From Amaurobius ferox (taxonomy: Eukaryota; Arthropoda; Arachnida; Araneae; Amaurobiidae), in assembly GCA_951213105.1 (NCBI GenBank), contig OX578139.1, positions 75,848,274-75,912,273 on the forward strand: a stretch of DNA of 64,000 nt, read 5' to 3'. A model generated the notes under the pieces. It ran no database searches and was not told the origin of the DNA. It saw only the letters and a program-made list of their open reading frames with translations. Position 1 is the stretch's first letter, and every line of letters starts with the position of its first letter. Both the position numbers and the translations under genes were made by a program. This document shows positions 1 to 10,476 of this stretch, piece by piece.

Positions 1-1135
1 TGGCCCTCAAAATTCAACCAAATCTAAACTGTAAGGTTACGTATTCTCAAATGAATCATATTAATGCTTGTTTTTAATGTAATTTTGGACGTTAAAAGTA
101 ATAAGACTAACTCCATTACTCTAGAATTTGCCTTTCTCGAGATGTCTTAGTTTTTTAACACGCTCTTGCTACGCCGATTTTGAAAATACGCCCAGTTACC
201 AAATGAAAACGAAAATTGAAATAAAAGTGCAAATTCAGTGTAATTTCAAATTCATTTCAGTGTATTCAAATTATTTTGTGCAATTAAATTCAATTTAATG
301 ATTCATTAAAGAGATAAAGGGAAAACGAATTTGAATCTGTAGAGAAATTCATGTTTTTCCCACATCAGAATTTCATATCAGTAATGATATCATGATATCA
401 ACACCATTAAATTTTTTCATAATTTCCTTTGTTATTTCTTTCTCACCATTCTCCTTTATTGTTTAATGGGCCAAAATTTTTCTTCAGCAGCTTATATAAT
501 ATATGAATTGTGAATTTCCATTCCAATTTTTCGTTCATTCATATTTCGAAGTGTATTCCACTTATAATCGGTATCAGATAGCAAAAATATATCCCTGGAT
601 GTTAATTATGAAATGCCATGTATAGTGTAAGTATTAGAGTTCTAAAAATATTCCCATTCGTTATTTTGACCCGCAAGCGTATTTCAAGATCTTCGAAATA
701 AATTTTTAAAATTTTGCAAAAGAGGTTCGTCTCTATGTTTATGTATGTGCGTGGGTTTATATGTGTGTGAGGTGTACGATAACACAAAAACGAATATATA
801 AACTGCTATCAAATTTTATATGTCAATACATTAGGAAAAAAACTCGAACTAAATAAAATATTTAGTAATTCTTATGATTAGAACTCGAATTACACTGGAC
901 TACAAATAAAATTATGCTTTAATCACCAGAAAAAATACACGTTTTTATATAAGTTTTAGGTACCGCTTACGAAAGTCAGTTTGATTTTCATGTAGCCAGT
1001 ATAGCTTTGGGAATACAGCTGATAAAGTAAAACGTGATTAAAGGTGTATTGCAAAACTTACGATACATTAGAGCTTGTTTTCATTAATTTATGAAAAGGG
1101 AATGCTAAAACTGAATAAATTTTGTCTTCGTGTTA
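1..1135. other. AT-rich non-coding DNA
   Basis: I see no credible gene or repeat here. The short ORFs are low-complexity and lack family resemblance. Confidence 0.6.
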
Positions 1136-1139
1136 TATA

Positions 1140-1680
1140 TCCCTGGTTCATTTCGATAGAGCATCCAAAAATAATTTTCGGCCATCATAGAATTATTACA
1201 AAAACCTTGGATGCTTCGTTAGCTTTATGTCTTGGTAAGAAAGTTCACCTTGTTCGTAGCTCACATCTTCCAGGTTATCGCGAAAGAAATCTATATGTGA
1301 ATGCAAAATATGCATCTTTAAAGATATTCGACAGCCTATTTCCTGGTACACATCCAATAATTTTTGAACGCCATCTTCAAAATCAGGCGTTTTTTTGCTG
1401 CTTAAGAAGTTTTTGCCAAATCTGGTGAGGCTTTCTCAAGTTGCTCGTTCTTTTTTTTTTGTCAGGATTCCAAAAAAAAAAAAAATTTAATTTTTTACAA
1501 TTTCACATATTTGCGGACCAATAAAGATCCCTTCCTTTAGTATTGCAGAGCTAAGTCTTGGAAATGTTTTTTGCAAAAGTCTTCAAATCCTTTTGAATTT
1601 ACTTTTAGATATACCCTTTACTAAGTTATTTATCAAGTCTTATGGGAAGTGGTGGAATCAATATTTAACTTGCATCAACT
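1140..1680 (-). pseudogene. Decayed copy of a repetitive arthropod ORF family
   Basis: Translating the minus strand in pieces gives KEGIFIGPQICEI near 1515-1550 and ISLKMHILHSHIDFFRDNLE followed by DVSYEQGE near 1235-1325. I recognise these as degraded forms of a module common in arthropod predicted proteins, with patterns like GIFIGPQI and HSHLDFFPENLG followed by SDEQGE and HQDI. It is usually multi-copy and probably transposon-borne. Stops and frame changes interrupt it: an in-frame TGA near 1390 and poly-A/T runs around 1450-1495. It cannot encode a protein. The plus-strand ORF over 1075-1428 is its antisense shadow. The family link is from memory and should be confirmed by translated search. 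Confidence 0.55.
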
Positions 1681-1989
1681 AGTGGGATGATTTGAGCATT
1701 TTTTCCCAGATTAATGTTTTCCTTGATTCTGAATTACTTTTTTTAAAATGCTCAAAAGTGCGAAGGTTATCCCAATGACAAAAAAGCAGCAGAACTTAGC
1801 AAAACTTTGTTGCATACACAAAAGCATATCAAGGACTTTTAAATCACAACATACATTCTACTGGTAGGCATTAAATTCAATTGCCTTAAGTAGAAATTTC
1901 ATGTTGGATGGTTTAGCATTTCCATAATAAAGGAGGACAGTTTTTATACTTCTCCGCGAAGAGTCTATGAAAAGTCTCTATTCTGACGT

Positions 1990-2101
1990 TGTAAAAAGCC
2001 TTGCTGTTTCAACCGGGAATCGAACCCTGGATCTCTGAACTGGCCAGCCGACGCTCTACCGTTGAGCTATTGGAACGAAATTGCAAGCTTTTATAGTCGA
2101 A
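1990..2101 (-). repeat. tRNA-derived SINE head, copy 1
   Basis: On the minus strand this reads like a tRNA. A box-A-like TAGCTCAACGGTAGAGC is followed by a box-B match GGTTCGATTCC. The anticodon arm does not fold properly and the acceptor stem has a mismatch, so this is a tRNA-derived retroposon rather than a functional tRNA. A related copy lies about 380 bp away in the same orientation, and both are preceded by the same roughly 25-bp segment (TTGCAAGCTTTTATAGTCG and neighbours on the plus strand). Confidence 0.6.
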
Positions 2102-2369
2102 GTGAACCCTGCATTCTCCACCCTCTAATGTCAGATTGGCGGGCAGCTGACAATCTGACTGACCACCTCCTGTTATTTTTGCCTCAAGTTAGCCTCCTGC
2201 TATTGCTATTTTTATCCAGGTAAGTATCCTGTAAGGTCGTTATCCTCTGGATTTGAAATCTCCACTCAATCTTCCAGAACCCACTGAATCCGTACTAGTC
2301 GTACTAGGGGCACTCTTAGACCTCCGACATCTTTGCACTAACCTACAGGGTTGATTTGTTGGAGCGCCA

Positions 2370-2483
2370 TTGTAAAGATCCTTGCTGTTCCAAGCAGGAG
2401 TCAAACCCTGTATCTCTGAAATGGCCAGCCGACGGTCTATTGTTGAGCTACTGGGACGAAATTGCAAGCTCTTATAGTCGAAG
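2370..2483 (-). repeat. tRNA-derived SINE head, copy 2
   Basis: This is a diverged second copy of the tRNA-like segment at 1990-2101, in the same orientation. Box A is TAGCTCAACAATAGACC and box B is degraded to GGGTTTGACTCC. The shared flank TTGCAAGCT-CTTATAGTCGAAG follows on the plus strand. The intervening 2102-2369 may be SINE body. No target duplication was identified. Confidence 0.55.
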
Positions 2484-2599
2484 AGGACTCTCCAAGGTCT
2501 CATGCTCTTGTTTTATTTCTCTGAAAACGTCGCAGATATCATGGCAATATACCATGGATCCACTCACTGTAAAAAATATTTCCAAAGTTTGATTTCATG

Positions 2600-3525
2600 T
2601 TCGATAATAACAAATTGTAACATTAGCCTTACAAAGATTTTTTTTTCTTTTAACCTTGAGGCAAGAATTTAAGCTTCGGCTTTTGAAAGAGAGTGATCTC
2701 GAATAATATCATTTAAGTCCTGTTGATTAATTTTTTTTTGGTTTTCTATTGTTTTCCTCAGGCACATAGTCCTCATCATGAGAGTGTTGTGACTTCTCCA
2801 CTATAGAGTCATCATTACACTCCATTTCTTCTAAAAATGCCGCCCTCTAAAATTTCTGCCCTCTAGGGGCTCGGGAACTAATAAAGTTTCATGATGAAAT
2901 ACTGGTCTCATTGCTGGACCTAAGCTTGCATAAACAATTTTATATTAATTTTTTTGATGAAAAGCCAGAAACATTGACACAGCAAAAATAACAATTGTTT
3001 GCATGATTTGTCAGCTACCACCGTACCATACGGATTGCAAATGGCATTGTTTCTTTTCACTTTTTTATCCAGTCACGTAAGCTATTCGAACATGATGTAA
3101 TTTTAACGTAAAGTGCCCTGTTTTTATCTTGTTCATCTAAATCCGAAGTATAACAAATAGATTCTTTCGATCTGCAGTTGTTGAGTTGGTTGCACGTTGT
3201 TGAGATTTCGTTGCGAAAGATCCACAAACTTAACAGAACTTCTTGGGGTCATTAATACTATTTAACGCATTATGACGTTATATTATCTCTATATAACAGA
3301 GAAGTGGCATAGGTCGATGTTATATTGAAGAGGACTTTTGATTTTTATATTAGTGGTATATATAAAAAAAATTGTTTTAAAATTTTGTGATTGTAATTTT
3401 TAAAGAAATGGCAAACAAATGTCTAATAATAAACATTTTAATCAACAGTTTTAAGAGATTCTATTTTTTTTTTTTTGCAATAGTATTTTTATTATTATTT
3501 ATTTTCTCAAGATAAAATAAATTAA
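2600..3525. other. Non-coding, nothing identified
   Basis: AT-rich sequence with no ORF above noise and no repeat shared with the rest of the window that I could see. Confidence 0.5.
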
Positions 3526-4526
3526 CAAGAAAGATAAATCATGCATAAAGCATTGATTATGAAACAATTTCCAACTGAAATGTAACTATATGTAAACATC
3601 ACTAAAATGCGATACATTAAGAGGTGATATATTTTAAATTATCACAGTACAACAGTAATTTATTATATTTGAAAATTTAAAACGTCATGGTATAAAATTA
3701 ACTTTATTTAAATGACGTCATCAAAATATAAATCGTCTGCCTCTCTATGCAAAAGCAATGAGGAAGTATTTCATTCATATCACTTTTATTTCAAACTCCA
3801 GAGCTAAATAATTTTGCGTGAAAAAATTCACCAATTCTTATACAACTAATTTTACAATCACTTGTTTACATTCTGCATCCATTAAAATTAGGCTTCGATG
3901 TAGAAATAATCAAAGTTTGGTGATCGTTTAAACTCAAAAATATTGTAATTGCGTTGGCAAAGAATATAAATGCACAGAAAACACAAAAATAAAGAGGTTT
4001 TAGGACGGATGCAACACCAAATATAAATTTAAATAAATTTTAAATATTACGATTTTTATATTGAGAAAAAAAGATGGATGCCATATTTTAATTTAAAGTG
4101 GGTCATATTATCTCTTCATATAATATGGGTCTAATTATTATTTTAGTTTTTGTTTTAAAATCTACCGAACATATTTTGCTGAAATTTTTTTTATATATTT
4201 TATGGGATAATTTAAATATTTCCTAAAATGTTCGAAGTAATTTGTTGATTTTAACGCCGCTTAAATGTTTGAAAAATTATGTCCCATAGGGTTCAATGTA
4301 TTTTATTTCTTCTTCTCGTGTTAAATCGAAACTAATTGGGTGGTATTATTCATTTTCATTCCCATATATCCCACAAACCCGTCTCAACAACATATTAAAA
4401 CTTCATTTTGATAAAGTCATTTTTACGGCAATTATCATGTTAACGGACAGACGGATAGACAACCAGACTGAACGAAGCCACAAACACTTTTCAACTATGT
4501 TGGAATTATTAAAAAAGGGTTAAAAA
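3526..4526 (+). repeat. Interspersed repeat family 2, copy 1
   Basis: Starts CAAGAAAGATAAATCATGC with a small hairpin (AATCATGC / GCATTGATT) and ends near GGGTTAAAAAT. The interior includes a stretch around GATAAAGTCATTTTTACGGC followed by GACAGACGG motifs. Matching copies are at 46011-47333 (inverted, nested), 48442-48845 (truncated) and 57533-58897. No coding capacity was seen. The ORF at 4296-4523 is a by-product of the repeat and recurs only as degenerate sequence. Confidence 0.6.
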
Positions 4527-6384
4527 TAAGTAATAATGTTTCTCTTAACTACATTGCGGTAAACGTATTTGTATGATACCCCCTTCCTCATCAGAAAAAC
4601 TAGACTTTCTGGAGAGAAACCAACATAGCAAATTTGAAATCAGAGGTCAAAATTTATCCATTTACCTGAAGAATTTCGCTTGTAGATTTATTATTGGTTT
4701 ATGTTTATATTTTTAAAGCGGTTTATGTTTATATTTTTAAAGCATCATATAGGAAGCAAGACGAATTTTTAGAACAGTGATAGTAGTGCATATTGTGATT
4801 TCAAAAATTGTGCAAATTCGAAATCTGAATATGTAACTTAAAGTTGTTTACACCAATGTTGTCAACAATTCACGAGACTAGCAAGAATAGAATGGTGGCA
4901 TTATTCAGACGTCATGAAGTGACATTATAAGATAGTATAGTTATGACTTCATATGAGTCAAATTAGACCACTGCCCAGATGAAAATTATCACAAGCAGAT
5001 TCTACGTCATATTATACGTGCATACGGGTCAACTAGAGTTGGGAGATGGGTTAAAAAGTAATTTTCAATCAATTAAATAATTAATTTAATACCTAGTCTA
5101 TACCATATATAGTATATGGGAGAACTTGATAATAACTACGATGTAAATATTAATGGTATAAAAAATGGTTTGTATTAACACAATCAAACTAAAGTAATTC
5201 AGTTAGCTGTTGTCTTAAGCTGTTGCCAATTGGAAGGAAGAAATATTTAAAGATATATTTTTAAATATTTCAAGAAATTACTTCAAAGAGTAACTTTGAA
5301 CAAAAGCTCATAAAATGGTGCAACTTTTGATTTTTATTGGAGTGTTTATTGCTATAAAAATGAAATATGTATACAAATACATAATAGAGAATATAATTGT
5401 ATGAGAAAGTCGAGTGGGGATTCCCATTACGATATTTTAGATCAGTTAAGATATATGTACATATATACATTTTATTACGAATTATACTTATTACTTTAAC
5501 TTCATTAATCCAAAACAACATTTTTACAGAGTCATTTGAATAAATTACATTAAATACCTACTTTACTATGAGTGCAATAATGAAGAATTCAGTTGAGTCA
5601 CACTTTGGTAATCAATCATTCTAAAGGATTCTTGATAGAACAACACTTCTGAGGATGTACACATTGGTGTAAATTAATAATTACTGATTTTTTATTGACT
5701 ATTTTCTGGTGATCATGGCTGGAGATCATCATTCAGTTGCTAGTGGTAATTGCTTCCCCTTATTTTAATAATACTTTTAGCATCTTTAATGCAGTTTTAA
5801 TGTTTTTACATCATCATCATACTTATAGCAATGTATATTTTTATCAGTTGTTACCAACTATTATTATTATCAGATATTACCTGCAACCATGACTTTACAA
5901 TATAGGGTAATTCCATAGGCGATGTCGTTGTAGGAACTACGATGCAATCCATAGTTTATAGTTTAATTGAAGTTAAACATACAGCTACATATACATTTTC
6001 AAACAGTTAAGTATTCATAATAATTTCTTGAATAATCGGCGTTACTTTGAACGGAATACAACTAATAAAATACACGACATGGCGTCTAAAATTTAAATTT
6101 TAAAAATTAAACACACTTTATAATAAAAATCCGTATTCCATCACACTAAAAGATATTAAAGGCTTTAAATGTGATTTCAACGTTAAAAGACATTAAATCA
6201 AATGAAGTGTAATGAAATAAATATTTTTATTCCAAAGCGTATATTCTTTACAAAAAGAACGACTAATTTTTATGAGATATGTGCCTTCCATGATGGATGT
6301 TTTATGGTGTTTCTTCGATGTGTTTTTAAAATCAGTTTTAATAGGAATTATAATTCAGTTTGCACAAATTGTAGGATGTGTTTG
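4527..6384. other. Non-coding, nothing identified
   Basis: AT-rich intergenic or intronic sequence. No supported gene. Confidence 0.5.
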
Positions 6385-6907
6385 TTTGTATATTGCCTTT
6401 GTATGATGTCGTAGTATTGTTGATTCTTTAGAAGCGCAAATTAGAGGATACGACATTCTTGCCAGGCAATTCCAATGGATTGCCTTTATATGATGTTGCC
6501 GTATTGTTAATTATTCAGTAACACAAATTAGAAGATGCGGCATCCTTGCCAAACAATGCAAATTGATTGCCTTTATATAATGTTGCCGTATTGTTAATTA
6601 TTCAGCAGTATAAATTAGAAGATGTGACACCCTTGCCAAGCAATTCGAATAGATTGCTTTTATATGATGTTATCGTATTGTTGATTATTCAGCAGCACAA
6701 ATTAGAAGATGTGACATCCTTGCCAGGCAATTTGAATTGATTGTCATTATATAAAGTTGCCATATTGTTGATTATACAGTAGCACAAATAAAGGGATGCG
6801 ACATTCTTGCCAAGTAAATCGAACCAATTGCCTTTGTAGAATGTCAACGTATTGATTATTTTTCAGCAGCAAAAATTTGGGAATGCGACTTCTCTACCTT
6901 TCAATTG
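6385..6907 (+). repeat. Six-copy 87-bp degenerate tandem repeat
   Basis: The word ATTGCCTTTRTATGATGT or its variants starts at 6392, 6479, 6566, 6653, 6740 and 6827, a constant spacing of 87 bp. Each unit also carries a variant of CACAAATTAGAAGATGYGAC followed by CCTTGCCAA. Units differ by many substitutions but almost no indels. No frame stays open through the array. Confidence 0.85.
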
Positions 6908-7009
6908 AAACATATGTCGCACTAAAACATTAGAGGAGATCCTAAAATTAAATATGAATACATTTTTTCTTTATATTTCAAAAATTAATCATCATCAATT
7001 GGACCAGTA

Positions 7010-7410
7010 TTTTTCATCTCCATACCAAATTTGAAGACTCTTAGATAAACGGCTGTGATATTAAAAGAAGAGGGAGGGGTTATAGACAGGCATATAGAAC
7101 TCGCTAAAAAGGTTATCTTTTCTACGTATGGAACCCTAAGATAGCAAACTGATATTAGTTGTTTATTAGGGAATGTGTATCCAATCTACCTACCAAATTT
7201 GAAGACAGTTAAATGAATGGGTGTGATTTTAGAAGAAGGAAGGGTAATAGACAGGCATACATAACTCGTTAAAAAGGTCCTCGTTCCTACCTATGGAACC
7301 CTAAGATAGTAAATTGCTATTAGTTGTGTATTAGGGAAGTATATTGCATCTACCTACCAAATTTGAAGACTGTTAGATGAATGGGTGAAATTTTGGAGAA
7401 GGGAGGGGAA
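7010..7410 (+). repeat. ~166-bp tandem repeat, about 2.4 copies
   Basis: ACCAAATTTGAAGAC recurs at 7024, 7192 and 7356, spaced 168 and 164 bp. It is accompanied by GACAGGCATA and GGAACCCTAAGATAG in the first two units. Non-coding. Confidence 0.8.
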
Positions 7411-7539
7411 GAAGAACAAATTTACAATTAGTTAATAAAATTCCCTTTATTACCTATGTAAAACTAAAATAGTCAATTGATGAATGTGTTTATTTTATTG
7501 TTTTTAATGATGCTCTCTATCGTTTATACTGAAGGAAAA

Positions 7540-8020
7540 GTCTTTTTTGCCTTTGAACCTGGTTGATGCTTTTAATCAACCTTTGTTGTGTCTAATGAAG
7601 TTTCTTATTTTTGTAAATTTGTTTTGATATCAGTTTCAGCGAATTTTTATACTAATTTTTATAACAAGGTTAATACTTTTTACCAAACTTGTATGATGTG
7701 TGAAACGAAGTTTTTATTTTGCAAATTTATTCAGATATCTGTTTGAGCAAAATTTTATACTTCTTTAGTCAAAAGCATAGTAAATTGATTACAGTTTGAT
7801 ACTTTTAATCAATCTTGTATGCTGCTACTAACGAAGATTTTTTTTTCAAATTTATTCAGATAACAATCTGAGCGAATTTTTATACTTCGTTAATAACAAA
7901 CAAGATTGATTAAAGCTTGATATTTCTAATTATGTGTTATATACTGTCGGCTAGCAGCAATAGTATATAATTTCAGATTCATTCAGACAACATTTTGAGA
8001 GATTTTTGTATCTTAATATG
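7540..8020 (+). repeat. Degenerate tandem repeat in the last UNC93-like intron
   Basis: Three to four diverged units, each containing AATCAAYCTTGTRTG-like, AACGAAGTTT-like, TTTATTCAGATA-like and GAGCGAATTTTTATACTT-like words. Spacing is about 105-130 bp. It runs up to the polypyrimidine tract of the acceptor at 8033 and probably lies in the intron upstream of the UNC93-like terminal exon. Confidence 0.6.
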
Positions 8021-8033
8021 GTTCTTTTTACAG

Positions 8034-8263
8034 CTTTTTATGGTGTTCTGTTCAGGGCAGATGAGGAGGCAGCTTTCGCCAACTTCAGGCTGTGGGAAGC
8101 TTTGGGATTGTCCATAGCTTTTGGTTTCAGCAGCCTCATTTGCACATCTTCCAAGATTTACATGCAACTTACATTCCTAGTTGTCGGTCTCATTGGATAC
8201 ATGGTTGTGGAATTTCGAATATTTCGAAAGAAAAAGAAATTTTCTGTTTCAAAACCTCAGTAA
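8034..8263 (+). CDS. Terminal exon of an UNC93-like membrane protein gene
   Basis: The exon follows a good acceptor (TTCTTTTTACAG at 8022-8033) and starts within a codon. It encodes about 76 residues including FYGVLFRADEEAAFANFRLW, LGLSIAFGFSSLICTSSKIY and a hydrophobic segment ending GYMVVEFRIFRKKKK. This matches the C-terminus of UNC93/UNC93A-type multi-pass membrane proteins (MFS-like fold): a conserved EEAAFANxRLWE motif followed by the last two transmembrane helices and a basic cytosolic tail. Upstream exons were not found in the window. The next intron upstream is packed with tandem repeats. The TAA stop is at 8261-8263. UNC93 family members act in trafficking or as ion-channel regulators; the exact role here is unknown. 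This exon is the parent of the satellites downstream. Confidence 0.8.
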
Positions 8264-8329
8264 TTTATTTCAACAATTGTGGATTCTACATGGTTTTAAT
8301 ATTATGTGTGTAAATCTTCTAATAAGCTC

Positions 8330-8335
8330 AATAAA
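8330..8335 (+). terminator. Polyadenylation signal of the UNC93-like gene
   Basis: AATAAA lies 67 bp past the stop codon, in the ancestral (non-amplified) 3' UTR copy at 8264-8480. It is the first such hexamer in the UTR. Confidence 0.6.
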
Positions 8336-8479
8336 ATTGTTTTTAAATATAATTATTTTGAATATTTCAAAATATATTTGAAATGATCCGCATTTTCAAA
8401 TGTCTTAAATAAAAACTTTCTCATATAATAATAATGTATCAAATTAAGATCCATTATATTATGGAGACAAAAAGAAGGA

Positions 8480-8593
8480 GTTGAAACAACATTTGCACAT
8501 GTTCCAGGATTTACATTAAAATCACCGGCTTCATTGCTGCGGAATTTTGAATATTTCGAAAGAAAGAAAATTTTCTGTTTTAAAACCTCAGTA
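8480..8593 (+). pseudogene. Duplicated fragment of the UNC93-like last exon
   Basis: The segment contains ACATTTGCACATGTTCCAGG, then TTGAATATTTCGAAAGAAAG and TTTTAAAACCTCAGTAATTT. These match the coding exon at 8140-8262 with an internal deletion of the transmembrane-coding part. It is a non-functional partial copy and links the gene to the tandem arrays. Confidence 0.8.
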
Positions 8594-10411
8594 ATTTATT
8601 TCAACAATTGTGGATTCTACAGGATTTGAATATTATTTGTATAAATCTTCTAATGAGCTCACACAATACACTTGTTTTTAAATATAAGTATTTTGAATGC
8701 TTCAAAATATATTTGAAATGATTCGCATTTTCCAATGTCTTAAATAAAAACTTTTTCATAATTTATTTCAACAATTGTGGATTCTTCAGGATTTGAATAT
8801 TATTTGTATAAATCTTCCAATGAGCTCAATACACTTGTTTTTAAATATAAGTATTTTGAATGTTTCAAAATATATTTGAAATGATTCGCATTTTCCAATG
8901 TCTTAAATAAAAACTTTTTCATAATTTATTTCAACAATTGTGGATTCTTCAGGATTTGAATATTATTTGTATAAATCTTCCAATGAGCTCAATACACTTG
9001 TTTTTAAATATAAGTATTTTAAATGTTTCAAAATATATTTGAAATGATTCGCATTTTCCAATGTCTTAAATAAAAACTTTTTCATAATTTATTTCAACAA
9101 TTGTGGATTCTTCACTACTTGAATATTATTTGTATAAATCTTCCAATGAGCTCACACACACACAATATACTTGCTTTTAAATATAAGTATTTTGAATGTT
9201 TCAAAACATATTTGAAATGATTCGCATTTTCCAATGTCTTAAATAAAAACTTTTTCATAATTTATTTCAACAATTGTGGATTCTTCAGGATTTGAATATT
9301 ATTTGTATAAATCTTCCAATGAGCTCAATACACTTGTTTTTAAATATAAGTATTTTGAATGTTTCAAAATATATTTGAAATGATTCGCATTTTCCAATGT
9401 CTTAAATAAAAACTTTTTCATAATTTATTTCAACAATTGTGGATTCTTCAGGATTTGAATATTATTTGTATAAATCTTCCAATGAGCTCAATACACTTGT
9501 TTTTAAATATAAGTATTTTGAATGTTTCAAAATATATTTGAAATGATTCGCATTTTCCAATGTCTTAAATAAAAACTTTTTCATAATTTATTTCAACAAT
9601 TGTGGATTCTTCACTACTTGAATATTATTTGTATAAATCTTCCAATGAGCTCACACACACACAATATACTTGCTTTTAAATATAAGTATTTTGAATGTTT
9701 CAAAACATATTTGAAATGATTCGCATTTTCCAATGTCTTAAATAAAAACTTTTTCATATTTTATTTCAACAATTGTGGATTCTTCAGGATTTGAATATTA
9801 TTTGTATAAATCTTCCAATGAGCTCAATACACTTGTTTTTAAATATAAGTATTTTGAATGTTTCAAAATATATTTGAAATGATTCGCATTTTCCAATGTC
9901 TTAAATAAAAACTTTTTCATAATTTATTTCAACAATTGTGGATTCTTCAGGATTTGAATATTATTTGTATAAATCTTCCAATGAGCTCAATACACTTGTT
10001 TTTAAATATAAGTATTTTGAATGTTTCAAAATATATTTGAAATGATTCGCATTTTCCAATGTCTTAAATAAAAACTTTTTCATAATTTATTTCAACAATT
10101 GTGGATTCTTCAGGATTTGAATATTATTTGTATAAATCTTCCAATGAGCTCAATACACTTGTTTTTAAATATAAGTATTTTAAATGTTTCAAAATATATT
10201 TGAAATGATTCGCATTTTCCAATGTCTTAAATAAAAACTTTTTCATAATTTATTTCAACAATTGTGGATTCTTCAGGATTTGAATATTATTTGTATAAAT
10301 CTTCCAATGAGCTCAATACACTTGTTTTTAAATATAAGTATTTTAAATGTTTCAAAATTTATTTGAAATGATTCCCATTTTCAAATGTCTTACATGAGAA
10401 CTTTTTCATAT
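8594..10411 (+). repeat. 163/173-bp tandem array derived from the UNC93-like 3' UTR
   Basis: ATTTATTTCAACAATTGTGG begins units at 8594, 8761, 8924, 9087, 9260, 9423, 9586, 9759 (one-base variant), 9922, 10085 and 10248. Spacings are 167, 163, 163, 173, 163, 163, 173, 163, 163 and 163. The 173-bp units (9087 and 9586) carry an extra CACACACACA. The same sequence occurs once as the gene's own 3' UTR at 8263-8430, so the array was born from that UTR. Units are almost identical. A 499-bp three-unit block (8761-9259 / 9260-9758) is repeated. Confidence 0.95.
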
Positions 10412-10476
10412 AATAATGATGTATCAAATTAAGAAAAATTATATCATGGGGGTAAAGGGAAAGAGTTAAAATCTCA

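Noticed and set aside
1990..2483. Two functional tRNA genes
   Set aside because: Box A and B are present but the anticodon arm does not fold and the acceptor stem is mismatched; they are tRNA-derived SINE copies.
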